Assembly: GCA_018700055.1 (NCBI GenBank)
Contig: JABISL010000002.1
Span: 1 to 40,387, forward strand
From: a bacterium
GTDB lineage: Bacteria; Margulisbacteria; Marinamargulisbacteria; UBA817; JABISL01
Direction of reading: 5' to 3'
Length of the DNA: 40,387 bases
Shown one piece after another: positions 18,125 through 26,826 of this stretch. A model generated the notes under the pieces. The model was not told the origin of the DNA. It searched no databases and saw nothing but the letters and a program-made list of their open reading frames with translations. A program made the position numbers and the translations under genes. Numbering within the stretch: position 1 is the stretch's first letter; each line of letters begins with the position of its first letter.

Positions 18125-18607
18125 ATGCTAAGTGGGTATAACGTAATTGAGGTATTCTATAATCAAATGTTAACTAAAAAAATCACTAAAAAAGCAGCAG
18201 GATGGATAAGCGGAGTACTCCTTATTCTTTTTTTGGGCTGCCCAATCGTTTGTGTGGGAGACAGTCTACTTTCATTGATTCCAGAAGTGACTGCAATAAC
18301 ACTAACGTCTCATTGTCATACAGAAACAGCACCTACTGAATCAGATGCGAGCCCCTTGTCAGGGCATTGCAGTGGCGAAGACGCTTCGGACGCACTTGTT
18401 ATTTGCAGTGGGGAAAAAGCACAAAGTAAATTAGAGCTAATCACGATCCCATTCGAATTAAATGACGTTAGTGCGGAATTATTAGTGGTATCAGATGACC
18501 CTAAGGGGAATGGTCTGAATGAGTCTGGATACAACATAGTAGAAACAATATTTAGGCAGGAGTTTAACATTCTTGCCTATTCGGCACACGCGCCTCCTAT
18601 CGCCTAA
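18125..18607 (+). CDS. Exported Cys/His-containing protein heading metal cluster
   Basis: Unrecognised, up to 160 residues. The N-terminal region has a Lys-rich patch and a hydrophobic span (MLTKKITKKAAGWISGVLLILFLGCPIVCVGD), so it is exported or anchored. A Cys/His cluster, SHCHTETAP ... SGHCSGED ... VICSGE, could bind metal. The end, AYSAHAPPIA, resembles C-termini of small secreted proteins found with Mer/HMA genes. The start is uncertain: ATG 18125 has TATTTT six bases upstream, in the leaderless style; ATG 18167 gives a tidier signal peptide but has TATAAT only three bases before it. It is followed by MerT-like, barrel and HMA genes on the same strand. Confidence 0.65.
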   Translation: MLSGYNVIEVFYNQMLTKKITKKAAGWISGVLLILFLGCPIVCVGDSLLSLIPEVTAITLTSHCHTETAPTESDASPLSGHCSGEDASDALVICSGEKAQSKLELITIPFELNDVSAELLVVSDDPKGNGLNESGYNIVETIFRQEFNILAYSAHAPPIA

Positions 18608-18675
18608 CTTGTGATTTTTTGGACGTGTCACCCGCTAGGGTGGACGTCCGTTTTCAAGTTAAAAAGGAGCGAAAA

Positions 18676-19044
18676 ATGAAGAATAAATTGCTTAATGTTG
18701 CGGCCCTTTTCGGGTCAACGGGAACACTGATCTGCTGTGTATTGCCAGCAGTGGTTGCGACTATTGCTGGTGGTGTCGCTGTAGGGGCCCTGATATCAGT
18801 ATTTCCATGGATTATCCCATTGTCACAGCACAAAGTATGGCTGTTTCTTGTTGCAGGAGTACTAATAGGACTTAATGGAATACTTTTGTTTTCTAAGAAA
18901 GAGAAATCGTGCCCCGTGGATGGGGACGGATGTGAAGTGACGGGAGATTATAGTAAAAAAATGTTTTGGGTATCGGTGATTATTTATGGAATTGGGTTTT
19001 CTTTTTCCTATTTGTTGGTGCCGATACTTAGACTGTTGGATTGA
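18676..19044 (+). CDS. MerT/MerC-like small inner-membrane metal transport protein
   Basis: A 122-residue membrane protein with three or so hydrophobic spans. The first span contains a vicinal Cys pair, GTLICCVLPAV (C20, C21), as in MerT/MerC-type mercuric transporters, where such a pair passes the metal through the membrane. A second Cys pair lies in a cytoplasmic-type loop (SCPVDGDGCEV), again like MerT. The ATG at 18676 was chosen for its AAGGAGC ribosome site; an ORF start at 18619 adds unrelated residues. The stop is followed within 10 nt by the barrel gene. The metal is not known; Hg, Cu or another soft metal are possible. Confidence 0.7.
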   Translation: MKNKLLNVAALFGSTGTLICCVLPAVVATIAGGVAVGALISVFPWIIPLSQHKVWLFLVAGVLIGLNGILLFSKKEKSCPVDGDGCEVTGDYSKKMFWVSVIIYGIGFSFSYLLVPILRLLD

Positions 19045-19054
19045 GGAGTAATAA

Positions 19055-19939
19055 ATGAAAAAAAGAATCAAACAATACTTGTTAGCAATTTTGCTTTCCC
19101 CCACTATTCTTTTGGCGCATCAACCAGTAATGGATATGGCACCAAGGTGGGAAGGGGGCTATGGATTCCAAACCAGATTGGAGTCATTTTCGAGTAATCA
19201 ATTAAAACAAGGGACAACAGAGGTGTCCAATCCATTGGGGTTGAGAAATGAAAAAACAACGTTGTGGCTTGAAGGGGTATATAGCTTTACTCGAGAGCAT
19301 CGAGTTAGTTTTAAGTTGCCTTATACCAATCACTTCAAACGAGTAGGTGATGGTGGTTCTACACAGGACCTAAGAAACGAAGGGATGGGAGATGTCATTG
19401 TCGGATTTTTGAACAAATTCTACGTGAATAAAAAGGACTACACGGGCAATATTTCAATCACGCCAAGTCTTCGTCTTCCTACAGGTGCTACAGGTGGGGA
19501 TATATCCATTGGCGACGGTGTCGTTGATTTTGGTCTGAGTGTTTCGGCAAGTGTGGAATCCTACGGGTTCTATGGAATGGTAGACTTTTTTGGATGGGCC
19601 AATTCTATCGAATCAGACGGAAGTCGGAATGGAAACTCTCTGGGGTTAGACATTGATATGGGGATCCATCCTTACCATGATATGAAGACCAACTCAGGTG
19701 TCTTTGCACTTATGGGATTGAATTCTAGGATCTACTCCAAGTCCCTTAATCCGGGAGGGTTTGAAAACCAAAACTCAGGAAGTGCGTCTATCGAAATGGT
19801 GCCGACGCTAATTTGGTACAAGGATAATATAATGGTAAGAGGGCAATATCATATGCCTATCTATTCCGATATGAATGGGTCCCAGTTACAACCTACTTCT
19901 GGGATTCAGTTCGGTGTTGGAATCGTATTTGAGTCTTAA
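19055..19939 (+). CDS. Predicted outer-membrane barrel/porin of metal cluster
   Basis: 294 residues with signal peptide MKKRIKQYLLAILLSPTILLAHQ. The mature part is aromatic-rich alternating strand sequence, for example HRVSFKLPYTNHF, YTGNISITPSLRLPTG, YGFYGMVDFFGWANS and the final strand SGIQFGVGIVFES. It is comparable to the MetA-pathway/transporter type of putative outer-membrane proteins. A GGAG ribosome site overlaps the stop of the MerT-like gene. The position between an inner-membrane metal carrier and a periplasmic HMA protein suggests a channel or sensor for the same metal across the outer membrane; this is inferred from context. Confidence 0.72.
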   Translation: MKKRIKQYLLAILLSPTILLAHQPVMDMAPRWEGGYGFQTRLESFSSNQLKQGTTEVSNPLGLRNEKTTLWLEGVYSFTREHRVSFKLPYTNHFKRVGDGGSTQDLRNEGMGDVIVGFLNKFYVNKKDYTGNISITPSLRLPTGATGGDISIGDGVVDFGLSVSASVESYGFYGMVDFFGWANSIESDGSRNGNSLGLDIDMGIHPYHDMKTNSGVFALMGLNSRIYSKSLNPGGFENQNSGSASIEMVPTLIWYKDNIMVRGQYHMPIYSDMNGSQLQPTSGIQFGVGIVFES

Positions 19940-19958
19940 TAATAAAAGGAAAAAAACA

Positions 19959-20438
19959 ATGAAAAACAAACTAATAATCAGTCTTTTTGTAGCGGTATTT
20001 ATATTAGGCGGATTACCGCTTTATGCGAGTCATCATAAGGAGATGTCTCATAAACATGAAGGGAACGCTCACGCGCATGGAAAAATGACCCATAAAGAGA
20101 ATCAACAGGTGCCGAAAAACCAATTGAACAAAGAAGCACCTCATCAAATCAAAGTGAGAGTGGATGGGATAGTCTGTTCCTTCTGTGCGTATGGCGCGGA
20201 GAAAAACCTATCGAAGTTGTCATTTATTGATAAATCCTATTATGGCGATGATGGGGTATTCGTTGATATCGAAAAAGGTATCGTCACGATGGCACTGACC
20301 GCTAAGAAAAAGGCAGATGTGAAATCTATTTTGAAAGCCTTAAAAAAAGGCGGATACACCCCTCGAGAACTGTCTTTTGTAGACCACGGTAATGTAATCA
20401 AGACGATTAAGCTAGATGAGAAAGAAATCAAGAAATAG
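19959..20438 (+). CDS. Periplasmic HMA-domain protein with His-rich linker
   Basis: 159 residues. Residues 1-24 form a signal peptide (MKNKLIISLFVAVFILGGLPLYA). Residues 25-46 are a His-rich stretch (SHHKEMSHKHEGNAHAHGK) able to bind metal. An HMA (MerP/Atx1-like) fold follows with the motif GIVCSFCAYGAEKNL (C73, C76), close to GMxCxxC. A C-terminal Lys-rich tail closes the protein. An AAGGA ribosome site precedes ATG 19959; an ORF start at 19875 lies inside the barrel gene and would remove the signal. It is the last gene of the cluster and is likely the periplasmic metal scavenger handing ions to the MerT-like protein. Confidence 0.82.
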   Translation: MKNKLIISLFVAVFILGGLPLYASHHKEMSHKHEGNAHAHGKMTHKENQQVPKNQLNKEAPHQIKVRVDGIVCSFCAYGAEKNLSKLSFIDKSYYGDDGVFVDIEKGIVTMALTAKKKADVKSILKALKKGGYTPRELSFVDHGNVIKTIKLDEKEIKK

Positions 20439-20454
20439 AGTCTAAACAATTAAA

Positions 20455-20483
20455 TGGGGCGCTGCATTCGACGTGGCGCTCCA
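20455..20483 (+). terminator. Possible terminator hairpin after metal cluster
   Basis: TGGGGCGC (20455-20462) can pair with GCGCTCCA (20476-20483), eight pairs with one G-T wobble and a 13-nt loop, 16 nt after the HMA stop. The T-run is delayed (GGTTTTTGG about 15 nt later), so an intrinsic terminator is only possible. Confidence 0.4.
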
Positions 20484-20571
20484 TATTCGACATAAGGTTT
20501 TTGGGAAGTAGAACCGATAAATAACTCATAAAGAATTTTTGGATAAATAGAAGGAGTTCAATATAAGTTTA

Positions 20572-21150
20572 TTGAGTGGAATGTCGAATATGGCAGGGAG
20601 ACTTTTTGGTGCTAAGCCAATGGGAAAAGAGTCTGCTAAGGTCGCCGTTGGGCCACCCGAAACCCCTAAGCCTCAAACCAATTCAGGTGCGACGCCAGTC
20701 GCAACGGGGGTGCAACCTTTAGCGGTGGATGTTCCCGTTACTAGTAAGCCAGTTGACCTTAGTGTCACAACAGACGATTTGACTGAGACGGAGAGTATGG
20801 ATAGCAGCGTAAAAGAACAGCATCAGCAGGTTGGATATGGCCCTGAGGTAGTGGATATTAGTGAGACTAATCCTGAATTAGATCTTTTGCCATTAATGGG
20901 AGACTATACTCAGGTGTTAGATCTAATGGATAAGCCAGAGTTTAAATCTCTAAGTTCTGGTAGTAAAAAGCGTGAATTGAATGGGGCCAAAAAACACTTA
21001 GCGAATGAGCATGCCAAGTATCAGTCAGACCTGGATAAATCAGTCGAAGATTTTGGGCAAGAGCTGGTCGATGGACAGAAACAAGCGGAGCAGAATACAT
21101 TTACATCAGTAAATAGGACCTTAGATAAGGCAATTCAAAATCTAAACTAA
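20572..21150 (+). CDS. Orphan protein with disordered N-terminus and helical C-terminus
   Basis: Unrecognised, about 192 residues. The first roughly 100 are Pro/Thr/Ser-rich (KVAVGPPETPKPQTN) and probably disordered; the rest is charged helix (DLMDKPEFKSLSS ... FGQELVDGQKQAEQN) with no Cys. The start is ambiguous. TTG at 20572 is 15 nt after AAGGAG (20551-20556). ATA at 20563 is in frame and ideally spaced (6 nt), and ATG at 20581 is too far (24 nt). There is no signal peptide. It fits the local style of disordered-N orphan proteins. The 3' end overlaps pabC by 9 nt, convergent. Confidence 0.65.
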   Translation: MSGMSNMAGRLFGAKPMGKESAKVAVGPPETPKPQTNSGATPVATGVQPLAVDVPVTSKPVDLSVTTDDLTETESMDSSVKEQHQQVGYGPEVVDISETNPELDLLPLMGDYTQVLDLMDKPEFKSLSSGSKKRELNGAKKHLANEHAKYQSDLDKSVEDFGQELVDGQKQAEQNTFTSVNRTLDKAIQNLN

Positions 21151-21891
21151 TTCGGCCTTCTGAAATCCAATAACAGCATTGCTAAGAGCGATCGCTTCAG
21201 CTTGACTTAAGTCATTTTGGGTCAATATGCGAGTAGCCGTCTTACACCCTAATACATCAGTCCCATTCGTTAATAGATGGCGGCGCATGACACCTGGAAG
21301 TACATTGGGATGCTCCGGGGTGACCCAAATGCCATCCAATTTGAGCCAAATGTTGGCCATAGGGGTTTCCATCAATCGGTCCTCATTATCTACATAAATC
21401 GGCTGACTATTACCCGCTTCCATTGCCTGAATAAGGTGAGGGAGATAGGCCATCGTTTTGTGGCGACTGGTCTCAGAGTGTGAGACAAATTTAACCTGAC
21501 ATTTAATGATCTCAGGAAAGACCGGAAGCTTCCGCGATCGAAGGGTCATGATTATATTGGGTGTAGCAAACACAAATCCCGGCTGACTATAATCGCGGTC
21601 CCCAGCGGTAACGTAGACATTCATTACACCTTCAGTAACATCTAGCTGATCAAGATACTGAGCCATCCATTTAGTGAGTTGTTCTCTGGAGATGGATAAA
21701 TGTATGCCTAAATCCTTACAAGATGACTCGATGCGTTCAAGATGAAAGCCCCACAAGGAAGCGTTTCTATCATCAATTCGGATCGTTTCAAATACGCCGA
21801 AGCCATACAAAAATCCAGCGTCTTTAATAGGAAATGAGAATGAGTCGGGGAGTCCAATTTTGCCGTTTATTAATATCGGGTCAATAATCAT
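21142..21891 (-). CDS. pabC: 4-amino-4-deoxychorismate lyase (class IV aminotransferase fold)
   Basis: PLP enzyme that splits aminodeoxychorismate to p-aminobenzoate and pyruvate, feeding folate synthesis. 249 residues, starting MIIDPILINGKIG. The family features are GFLYGFGVFETIR and the catalytic-lysine region TSRHKTMAYLPHLIQAMEA, followed by ETPMANIWLKL and the C-terminal EAIALSNAVIGF. The ATG at 21891 overlaps the pabB stop as ATGA, giving tight coupling; an in-frame ATG at 21960 lies inside pabB. A D-amino-acid or branched-chain aminotransferase role is excluded mainly by the pabB context. Confidence 0.9.
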   Translation of the reverse strand: MIIDPILINGKIGLPDSFSFPIKDAGFLYGFGVFETIRIDDRNASLWGFHLERIESSCKDLGIHLSISREQLTKWMAQYLDQLDVTEGVMNVYVTAGDRDYSQPGFVFATPNIIMTLRSRKLPVFPEIIKCQVKFVSHSETSRHKTMAYLPHLIQAMEAGNSQPIYVDNEDRLMETPMANIWLKLDGIWVTPEHPNVLPGVMRRHLLTNGTDVLGCKTATRILTQNDLSQAEAIALSNAVIGFQKAELV

Positions 21892-23078
21892 ATCGTTGTA
21901 ATGTCCTTTTCGCCCAAGGCCTTGATCATGCCACTGGCTTTGAGTTGGCACTCTTCCCATTCTTGATCCACATTAGACCCAGCGGTAAGTCCGCCGCCGG
22001 CATGCCAATAGAGACGATCGTTAGAAATATACATGGTTCGAATCGCGATATTAAAATCTGCGTTTCCTTTAGCATCAACCCAACCAATACAGCCGGTGTA
22101 GATGGCGCGTGGGACTGTCTCCAGCGACTCGATAATATCTATAGCACGCTGTTTGGGCGCGCCGGTAATAGACCCGCCTGGGAAAAGAGACTTTAAACAT
22201 TCCATAGGCGTGATGTCAGCCTTTAGAGTTCCGTCAACGGTTGCCGCTAGATGATGGACTTGCGCGTAGGTTTCACAGGTAGCGAGTTCAGGAACACTAA
22301 CACTGCCATACTGACAGATCTGTCCCAAGTCATTTCGTTCTAAGTCGGTAATCATAACCAGTTCGGCTTGGTCTTTTTCAGAGTTGAGCAGCTGAGTTTT
22401 CAGTGCGTCATCTTCTTTGGGAGTTGCGCCGCGACGAATAGTTCCTTTAATGGGTCGGGTCTGAATTTTTGATCCTCGTTTTCGAAAAAAGAGCTCCGGA
22501 GATGAAGATAATATTTGAAAATCACCCCCGTTAATATACGCAGAAAAAGGCGCTGGAGTGACTTGGCGTAATCGGGTATACAATGCAAAGGGATCCCCCG
22601 AAAAAGGGGTTTGGAACCGCTGAGTAAAGTTGATTTGGTAGGTGTCCCCTTCTCTAATATGGGTCTGAATAGTATCAAATGCCTTTTTGTAGTCGTCATA
22701 ATTGAGTTCAGATTCGATAAAATTACCGACCGAGTAATTGCCATCACCATGCCTAGGAATTTTAGGTAAAAAGAGAGGCGGATAAAAAGATTTGGTCTGA
22801 TAAAAAGCAAACCATTGTTCAGGTAAGACGCCGTCGCCATCATCGTAGCCCACAAACCCAATAGCAATGCATCCGGGGTGTTTTTCTCGAAATCGAGCCA
22901 GAAGGTCATCAATCAAACCATAGGGGTTATCGCTTTCGAAATGCTCTACTACACCATTATAAGGCCGGTACTCAAACTGGGAGCCAGATCCTCGAAATAC
23001 GCCCATGTAACCTTCGCCTATCACGTGATTAGTCGACCATTTAGAGTGACGGTCGGAGCTATCTAGCCAGGCAATCAT
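21888..23078 (-). CDS. pabB: Aminodeoxychorismate synthase component I
   Basis: Aminates chorismate to aminodeoxychorismate, using ammonia from a glutaminase subunit (PabA/TrpG) that is not in this window. 396 residues, chorismate-binding fold. Diagnostic segments are QINFTQRFQTPFSGDPF, LSSSPELFFRK, the KPIKGT-like TRPIKGTIRRG, and PGGSITGAPKQRAIDIIE. Both ends overlap neighbours as ATGA (GT9 upstream, pabC downstream), so the four-gene series lepA-GT9-pabB-pabC is probably one transcript with coupled translation. An anthranilate synthase (TrpE) is the main alternative, but it is shorter than TrpE and paired with pabC. Confidence 0.93.
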   Translation of the reverse strand: MIAWLDSSDRHSKWSTNHVIGEGYMGVFRGSGSQFEYRPYNGVVEHFESDNPYGLIDDLLARFREKHPGCIAIGFVGYDDGDGVLPEQWFAFYQTKSFYPPLFLPKIPRHGDGNYSVGNFIESELNYDDYKKAFDTIQTHIREGDTYQINFTQRFQTPFSGDPFALYTRLRQVTPAPFSAYINGGDFQILSSSPELFFRKRGSKIQTRPIKGTIRRGATPKEDDALKTQLLNSEKDQAELVMITDLERNDLGQICQYGSVSVPELATCETYAQVHHLAATVDGTLKADITPMECLKSLFPGGSITGAPKQRAIDIIESLETVPRAIYTGCIGWVDAKGNADFNIAIRTMYISNDRLYWHAGGGLTAGSNVDQEWEECQLKASGMIKALGEKDITTI

Positions 23079-24448
23079 GAATCATTTCCAATTATCGTTT
23101 GATAAGCCGTAAATAGTTCTTCAAGCGTTTCAGCCCCTCTAAATGAATAGTATTTGGGTTTGATGTATTGATGAATCACGCCACAAATAAATCGAATTCT
23201 TAGCATATGCCAGTAAGAAATATTTCCTTGTATGATTGAGATATTATGACGTTTGATATGCGAAATTAATCCACGGTATCCACCATTATCTTTCATCGAA
23301 AAAGAAGTGATTCGAAGACCCTGTTTTTGGAGCTGGGTAAGTTGTTTTTTAAGTTGAGGCGATGTTACGTCTGTAACGACATGGACTATAGCGATGGATT
23401 TCGAGAGACGTTTAAGCGTGTAATTAGTTTCTGAATCTGTAGGTTGTAAGACTTGATGATAGCGCTTAATTAATAGGTCTGATGTGACGTATGAGAAACA
23501 TTGAGGATCACATCGTTCATTCCCTCCATGAGGACACTGCCATTCTTGTCTAATCGTTTCAAATGGACTAGAAAGAGGCCCCCAACGACTGGGGAACTGA
23601 GATTTGAGAGGGGAATAGAAGACAATAGGTTTTTTGAGGATAGAGGCGATATGGGTGGGGCCTGTATCGGGGCCAATATAGACGTCGCATGCATCAATTA
23701 GAGCAATTAACTCCTTGAAATTGCTTTGACCAATGAGTCTCAATACATGAGGTTCATTGAGTTGAGAATAGGAGTCATCTCCAGGGGGGCCGCCTAAAAC
23801 CACTTGGGTGTTTTGATCTTTCATCGCATTTATGAATCCGAGCACAGCGGAGTCGGGCAAGGGGAGGTTGGAGCCTCCTGTCGAACAAAACAAAAATACC
23901 CGTCGAGAAGGAGAAGGCATATGATTCATTAGTAGATTGTTTGCTTTACTTGAACAATCCGAAGAAATTCTGAACCCAACCGCTTCGGGATGTTCAAAAG
24001 GAATATCTACAGATTCAATAATTCGGAGGCCCCATTCTGATTGATGACGAGTAAAATCTTGGATAGGGAGCGTTTTTTTGTGGGTATAAAGCCATCTTAA
24101 TAATAGGTTTGAGCCGTCACCTACTCGTGTTGGAATTCCCGCCAACCAACCAAGGTAGGCCATTTTGGGGTCGTTCCATAGAGAAATATAGGCGTCATAT
24201 TTTTCCTCACGAATTTGCTTTACTAAGTTCCAATAACTTAGGCCGCTATTCTTGAGATCGGACTCCCAAGTCCAGGTCTTATCAAAGTCCGGGTGAGTGT
24301 CAAAAACAACCGCGTTTCGATAAGACGCGAGTCCATGTAATGTGGCATTGGGGAAAATTGATTTTAATCGTTCAACAGTAGGAAGAGAGACAAGTGCGTC
24401 ACCAATACGATCAGCGCGTTGAATTAAGATTTTGGAAAATCCAATCAT
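23075..24448 (-). CDS. GT9 family (heptosyltransferase-like) glycosyltransferase with extra C-terminal domain
   Basis: Likely transfers a heptose or similar sugar from ADP-heptose to lipid A-core at the inner membrane. Residues 1-350 show the GT9 features: KILIQRADRIGDALVSLPTVERL at the N-terminus, then VFLFCSTGGSNLPLPD, and the nucleotide-sugar loop YIGPDTGPTHIASILKKP. Cys residues follow (CPHGGNERCDPQC). Typical GT9 enzymes are about 320-360 residues; this one has 457. The extra 100 residues (SIAIVHVVTDVTSP ... TAYQTIIG) look like an alpha/beta Rossmann-type segment. The ADP-heptose genes at 27680-29123 could supply its donor. It starts 4 nt after lepA. Confidence 0.85.
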   Translation of the reverse strand: MIGFSKILIQRADRIGDALVSLPTVERLKSIFPNATLHGLASYRNAVVFDTHPDFDKTWTWESDLKNSGLSYWNLVKQIREEKYDAYISLWNDPKMAYLGWLAGIPTRVGDGSNLLLRWLYTHKKTLPIQDFTRHQSEWGLRIIESVDIPFEHPEAVGFRISSDCSSKANNLLMNHMPSPSRRVFLFCSTGGSNLPLPDSAVLGFINAMKDQNTQVVLGGPPGDDSYSQLNEPHVLRLIGQSNFKELIALIDACDVYIGPDTGPTHIASILKKPIVFYSPLKSQFPSRWGPLSSPFETIRQEWQCPHGGNERCDPQCFSYVTSDLLIKRYHQVLQPTDSETNYTLKRLSKSIAIVHVVTDVTSPQLKKQLTQLQKQGLRITSFSMKDNGGYRGLISHIKRHNISIIQGNISYWHMLRIRFICGVIHQYIKPKYYSFRGAETLEELFTAYQTIIGNDS

Positions 24449-24452
24449 TTAC

Positions 24453-26246
24453 TTAATCAATCTTCAAGACAGACATAAAGGCTTCTTTGGGAACGGAAAT
24501 GTTTCCCAATTGTTTCATTTTCTTTTTTCCTTTTTTCTGTTTTTCCAAAAGCTTTCTTTTACGGGAGATATCACCACCATAACATTTGGCGGTAACATTC
24601 TTTCGCATGGCACCAATAGACTCTCGACAGATAATTTTTCCGCCGATAGTCCCCTGGATAACAACCTCGTACATTTGACGTGGAATAAGCTCTTTTAATT
24701 TGGCAGCCATTTTGACGGCGATGGACCGAGACTTGTCCCGGTGAGAGATAAACGATAGGGCATCAACCGGATCCCCATTGATCATCATGTCTACTTTGAC
24801 CAGTTTGGAGCTGCGATACTCATCCAGCCAATAATCCATACTCGCATATCCTTGGGTTCTGGATTTGAGTTTGTCGAAGAAGTTCGACATCATCTCATTT
24901 AATGGAATAAGAAACGTGAAACATTGGCGATCGGAATCAATAAATTCCGCTTTTTTGTATTCACCACGATGTTCCTGAACCAATTCCATGATAGTTCCCA
25001 TATAACTGTTGGGGGTAATGATTGCTAGTCCCATATACGGTTCTTCCATAGTGGCTATACGTTGGGGATCCGGGAATTCAGCGGGGTTTTCCAATAGCAT
25101 GTTTTCCCCATTCGTAAGACTTAGTTTGTAAGTGACGTTTGGGGCCGTAGCAACAATATCAATATTAAACTCTCTTTCTAAACGTTCCTGAATGATTTCC
25201 ATGTGTAGTAGGCCCAAAAAACCGCAGCGATATCCCAGCCCTAAGGCTTGTGAGGATTCCGTTTCAAACTGAAGTGCAGAGTCATTTAACTTGAGCTTTT
25301 CTAATGCATCTTTTAATTCGGGATAGTCATTGGTATCGATGGGGTAGAATCCACAAAACACCATTGGTTTAGGAAGTTGATACCCGGAAAGCGTGTCAGT
25401 AGCCCCATTTTTTGGAGAGGTAATTGTGTCTCCAATTCGGGCATCTTCTACCTTTTTCATATTAGAGACGATATAGCCCACTTCACCGGCCTCCAGGGCT
25501 TTTTTAGCGGTAGTCATTTCAGGTTTGAAATACCCTACGTCTAAGGCGTCGAATGTTTGATCCGAAGACATCATCTTAAACTTGTCCCCTTTAGCCAATT
25601 GACCACTCATCAAACGGACATAACTAATAACCCCGCGATAAGAATCATAATGCGCATCAAATACCAATGCTTTTAGAGCGGGTTCCTCGATAGGTTTGGG
25701 GGCCAGAATTTGCTTCACAACCGCTTCAAGAATTGTCTCAACGCCTTCGCCAGTTTTAGCACTACATAGACAACATTCCTCACCGGGGATGCCCAATACA
25801 TGTTCGATTTCTTCTTTGATTCGGTCTGGGTCTGCTGAGGGGAGATCAATTTTATTAATGACGGGAATAATAGTGAGGTCATGTTCCAGTGCTAGATAAA
25901 AGTTGGCCATGGTCTGAGCTTCGATCCCTTGAGTGGCATCTACGAGTAATAGTACCCCTTCACATGCCGCCAAAGATCGCGAGACCTCATAACTGAAATC
26001 GACATGACCAGGTGTATCGATGAGGTTGAGGACATAGTCATTTTCATCTTTGCCAGTGTAATCGAGACGAACGGCCTGCATCTTAATAGTGATGCCGCGT
26101 TCGCGTTCAATATCCATAGTATCCAGTAGCTGAGCTTTCATATCTCGGTCTGCTACAGTCCCTGTGAGCTGAATCAGACGATCTGCCAAAGTGGATTTTC
26201 CATGGTCGATATGCGCGATAATCGAAAAATTTCGTATGTGCTTCAT
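24453..26246 (-). CDS. lepA: Elongation factor 4 (back-translocating GTPase)
   Basis: Ribosome-bound GTPase implicated in translation fidelity and ribosome assembly. 597 residues, standard length. G1 is AHIDHGKST near residues 11-19. The switch region DIERERGITIKMQAVRL, G3 DTPGHVDF and G4 NKIDLPSADP follow. The LepA-specific C-terminal end, DISRKRKLLEKQKKGKKKMK, confirms it against EF-G and BipA. The ATG has no ribosome site; TATACT lies seven bases upstream. It is the first gene of the operon leading into GT9-pabB-pabC. Confidence 0.99.
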   Translation of the reverse strand: MKHIRNFSIIAHIDHGKSTLADRLIQLTGTVADRDMKAQLLDTMDIERERGITIKMQAVRLDYTGKDENDYVLNLIDTPGHVDFSYEVSRSLAACEGVLLLVDATQGIEAQTMANFYLALEHDLTIIPVINKIDLPSADPDRIKEEIEHVLGIPGEECCLCSAKTGEGVETILEAVVKQILAPKPIEEPALKALVFDAHYDSYRGVISYVRLMSGQLAKGDKFKMMSSDQTFDALDVGYFKPEMTTAKKALEAGEVGYIVSNMKKVEDARIGDTITSPKNGATDTLSGYQLPKPMVFCGFYPIDTNDYPELKDALEKLKLNDSALQFETESSQALGLGYRCGFLGLLHMEIIQERLEREFNIDIVATAPNVTYKLSLTNGENMLLENPAEFPDPQRIATMEEPYMGLAIITPNSYMGTIMELVQEHRGEYKKAEFIDSDRQCFTFLIPLNEMMSNFFDKLKSRTQGYASMDYWLDEYRSSKLVKVDMMINGDPVDALSFISHRDKSRSIAVKMAAKLKELIPRQMYEVVIQGTIGGKIICRESIGAMRKNVTAKCYGGDISRKRKLLEKQKKGKKKMKQLGNISVPKEAFMSVLKID

Positions 26247-26253
26247 GAGCCTA

Positions 26254-26259
26254 AGTATA
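26254..26259 (-). promoter_or_regulatory. Leaderless-type -10 for lepA operon
   Basis: TATACT on the minus strand, seven bases before the lepA ATG (26246). No Shine-Dalgarno lies between them. Confidence 0.5.
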
Positions 26260-26413
26260 AACGGTATAGAGACTAGACACTAGTAGGGGGAAATAGGTAC
26301 GGCGCCTGCGGCAAAGCGAATCTTGTTATAAATAATAATAGTAGTTGCTTTCGATATTTAAACCTTTAGGCTAGGTAAGAATACCTCTCTAACTCAGGTA
26401 GGAGTTTATTCAG

Positions 26414-26758
26414 ATGGCAAGTCAAGTATCAGCATCATACAAAGAAAGACATTCAGCACCCTTAAAAAAGGGGCCAGAAATCCAAATTCCAACAGACGTT
26501 CCTTCTCGTCCCACATTAGAACGGTCTCCCAAGTATCATAGGGTAGGTACGACTCTATCTGACGTTTTGAACGGAAGTCATGGTGATAACAATACGCACA
26601 ATGGTATACAAGCAAGTGATAGAGAAAACGTAGACCCTTTACATAGTTATGTTTCGGCTACAACTCAAGATGGTGTAACGCCTCATAAGCCTTGTTCCCT
26701 TCATGGGCGCGACTCAGCATTTAAGCCATTTTTACAACAACGAACAAATAATAACTGA
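26414..26758 (+). CDS. Small disordered orphan protein
   Basis: 114 residues with no recognisable domain, rich in Ser, Pro, Asn and His and probably unstructured. The N-terminus MASQVSASYKERHSAPLKK followed by EIQIPTDVPSRP is similar in style to the other orphan N-termini. It has no signal peptide or membrane span and a single Cys (HKPCSLHG). A good ribosome site (GGTAGGAG) precedes the ATG by about 10 nt, which argues it is a real gene. A small dyad, AGGTA (26373-26377) and TACCT (26382-26386), lies upstream. It could be a small secreted effector or a chance-conserved frame; I lean to real. Confidence 0.55.
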   Translation: MASQVSASYKERHSAPLKKGPEIQIPTDVPSRPTLERSPKYHRVGTTLSDVLNGSHGDNNTHNGIQASDRENVDPLHSYVSATTQDGVTPHKPCSLHGRDSAFKPFLQQRTNNN

Positions 26759-26826
26759 GTCTAAATCAGGCGTATTCACAGACAATGGCCTTCTAGGTTT
26801 TCCTTTTCACATCCCCAAAAAAAACG

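Noticed and set aside
22400-22912. Minus-strand 170-residue frame inside pabB
   Set aside because: Alternative frame of pabB with no ribosome site; the pabB frame carries all the conserved chorismate-binding motifs.
26302-26314. GGCGCCTGCGGC-type sequence also present in the ferredoxin repeat (15358-15369)
   Set aside because: Only about 11-12 bases match and the flanks differ; not enough to call a dispersed repeat.
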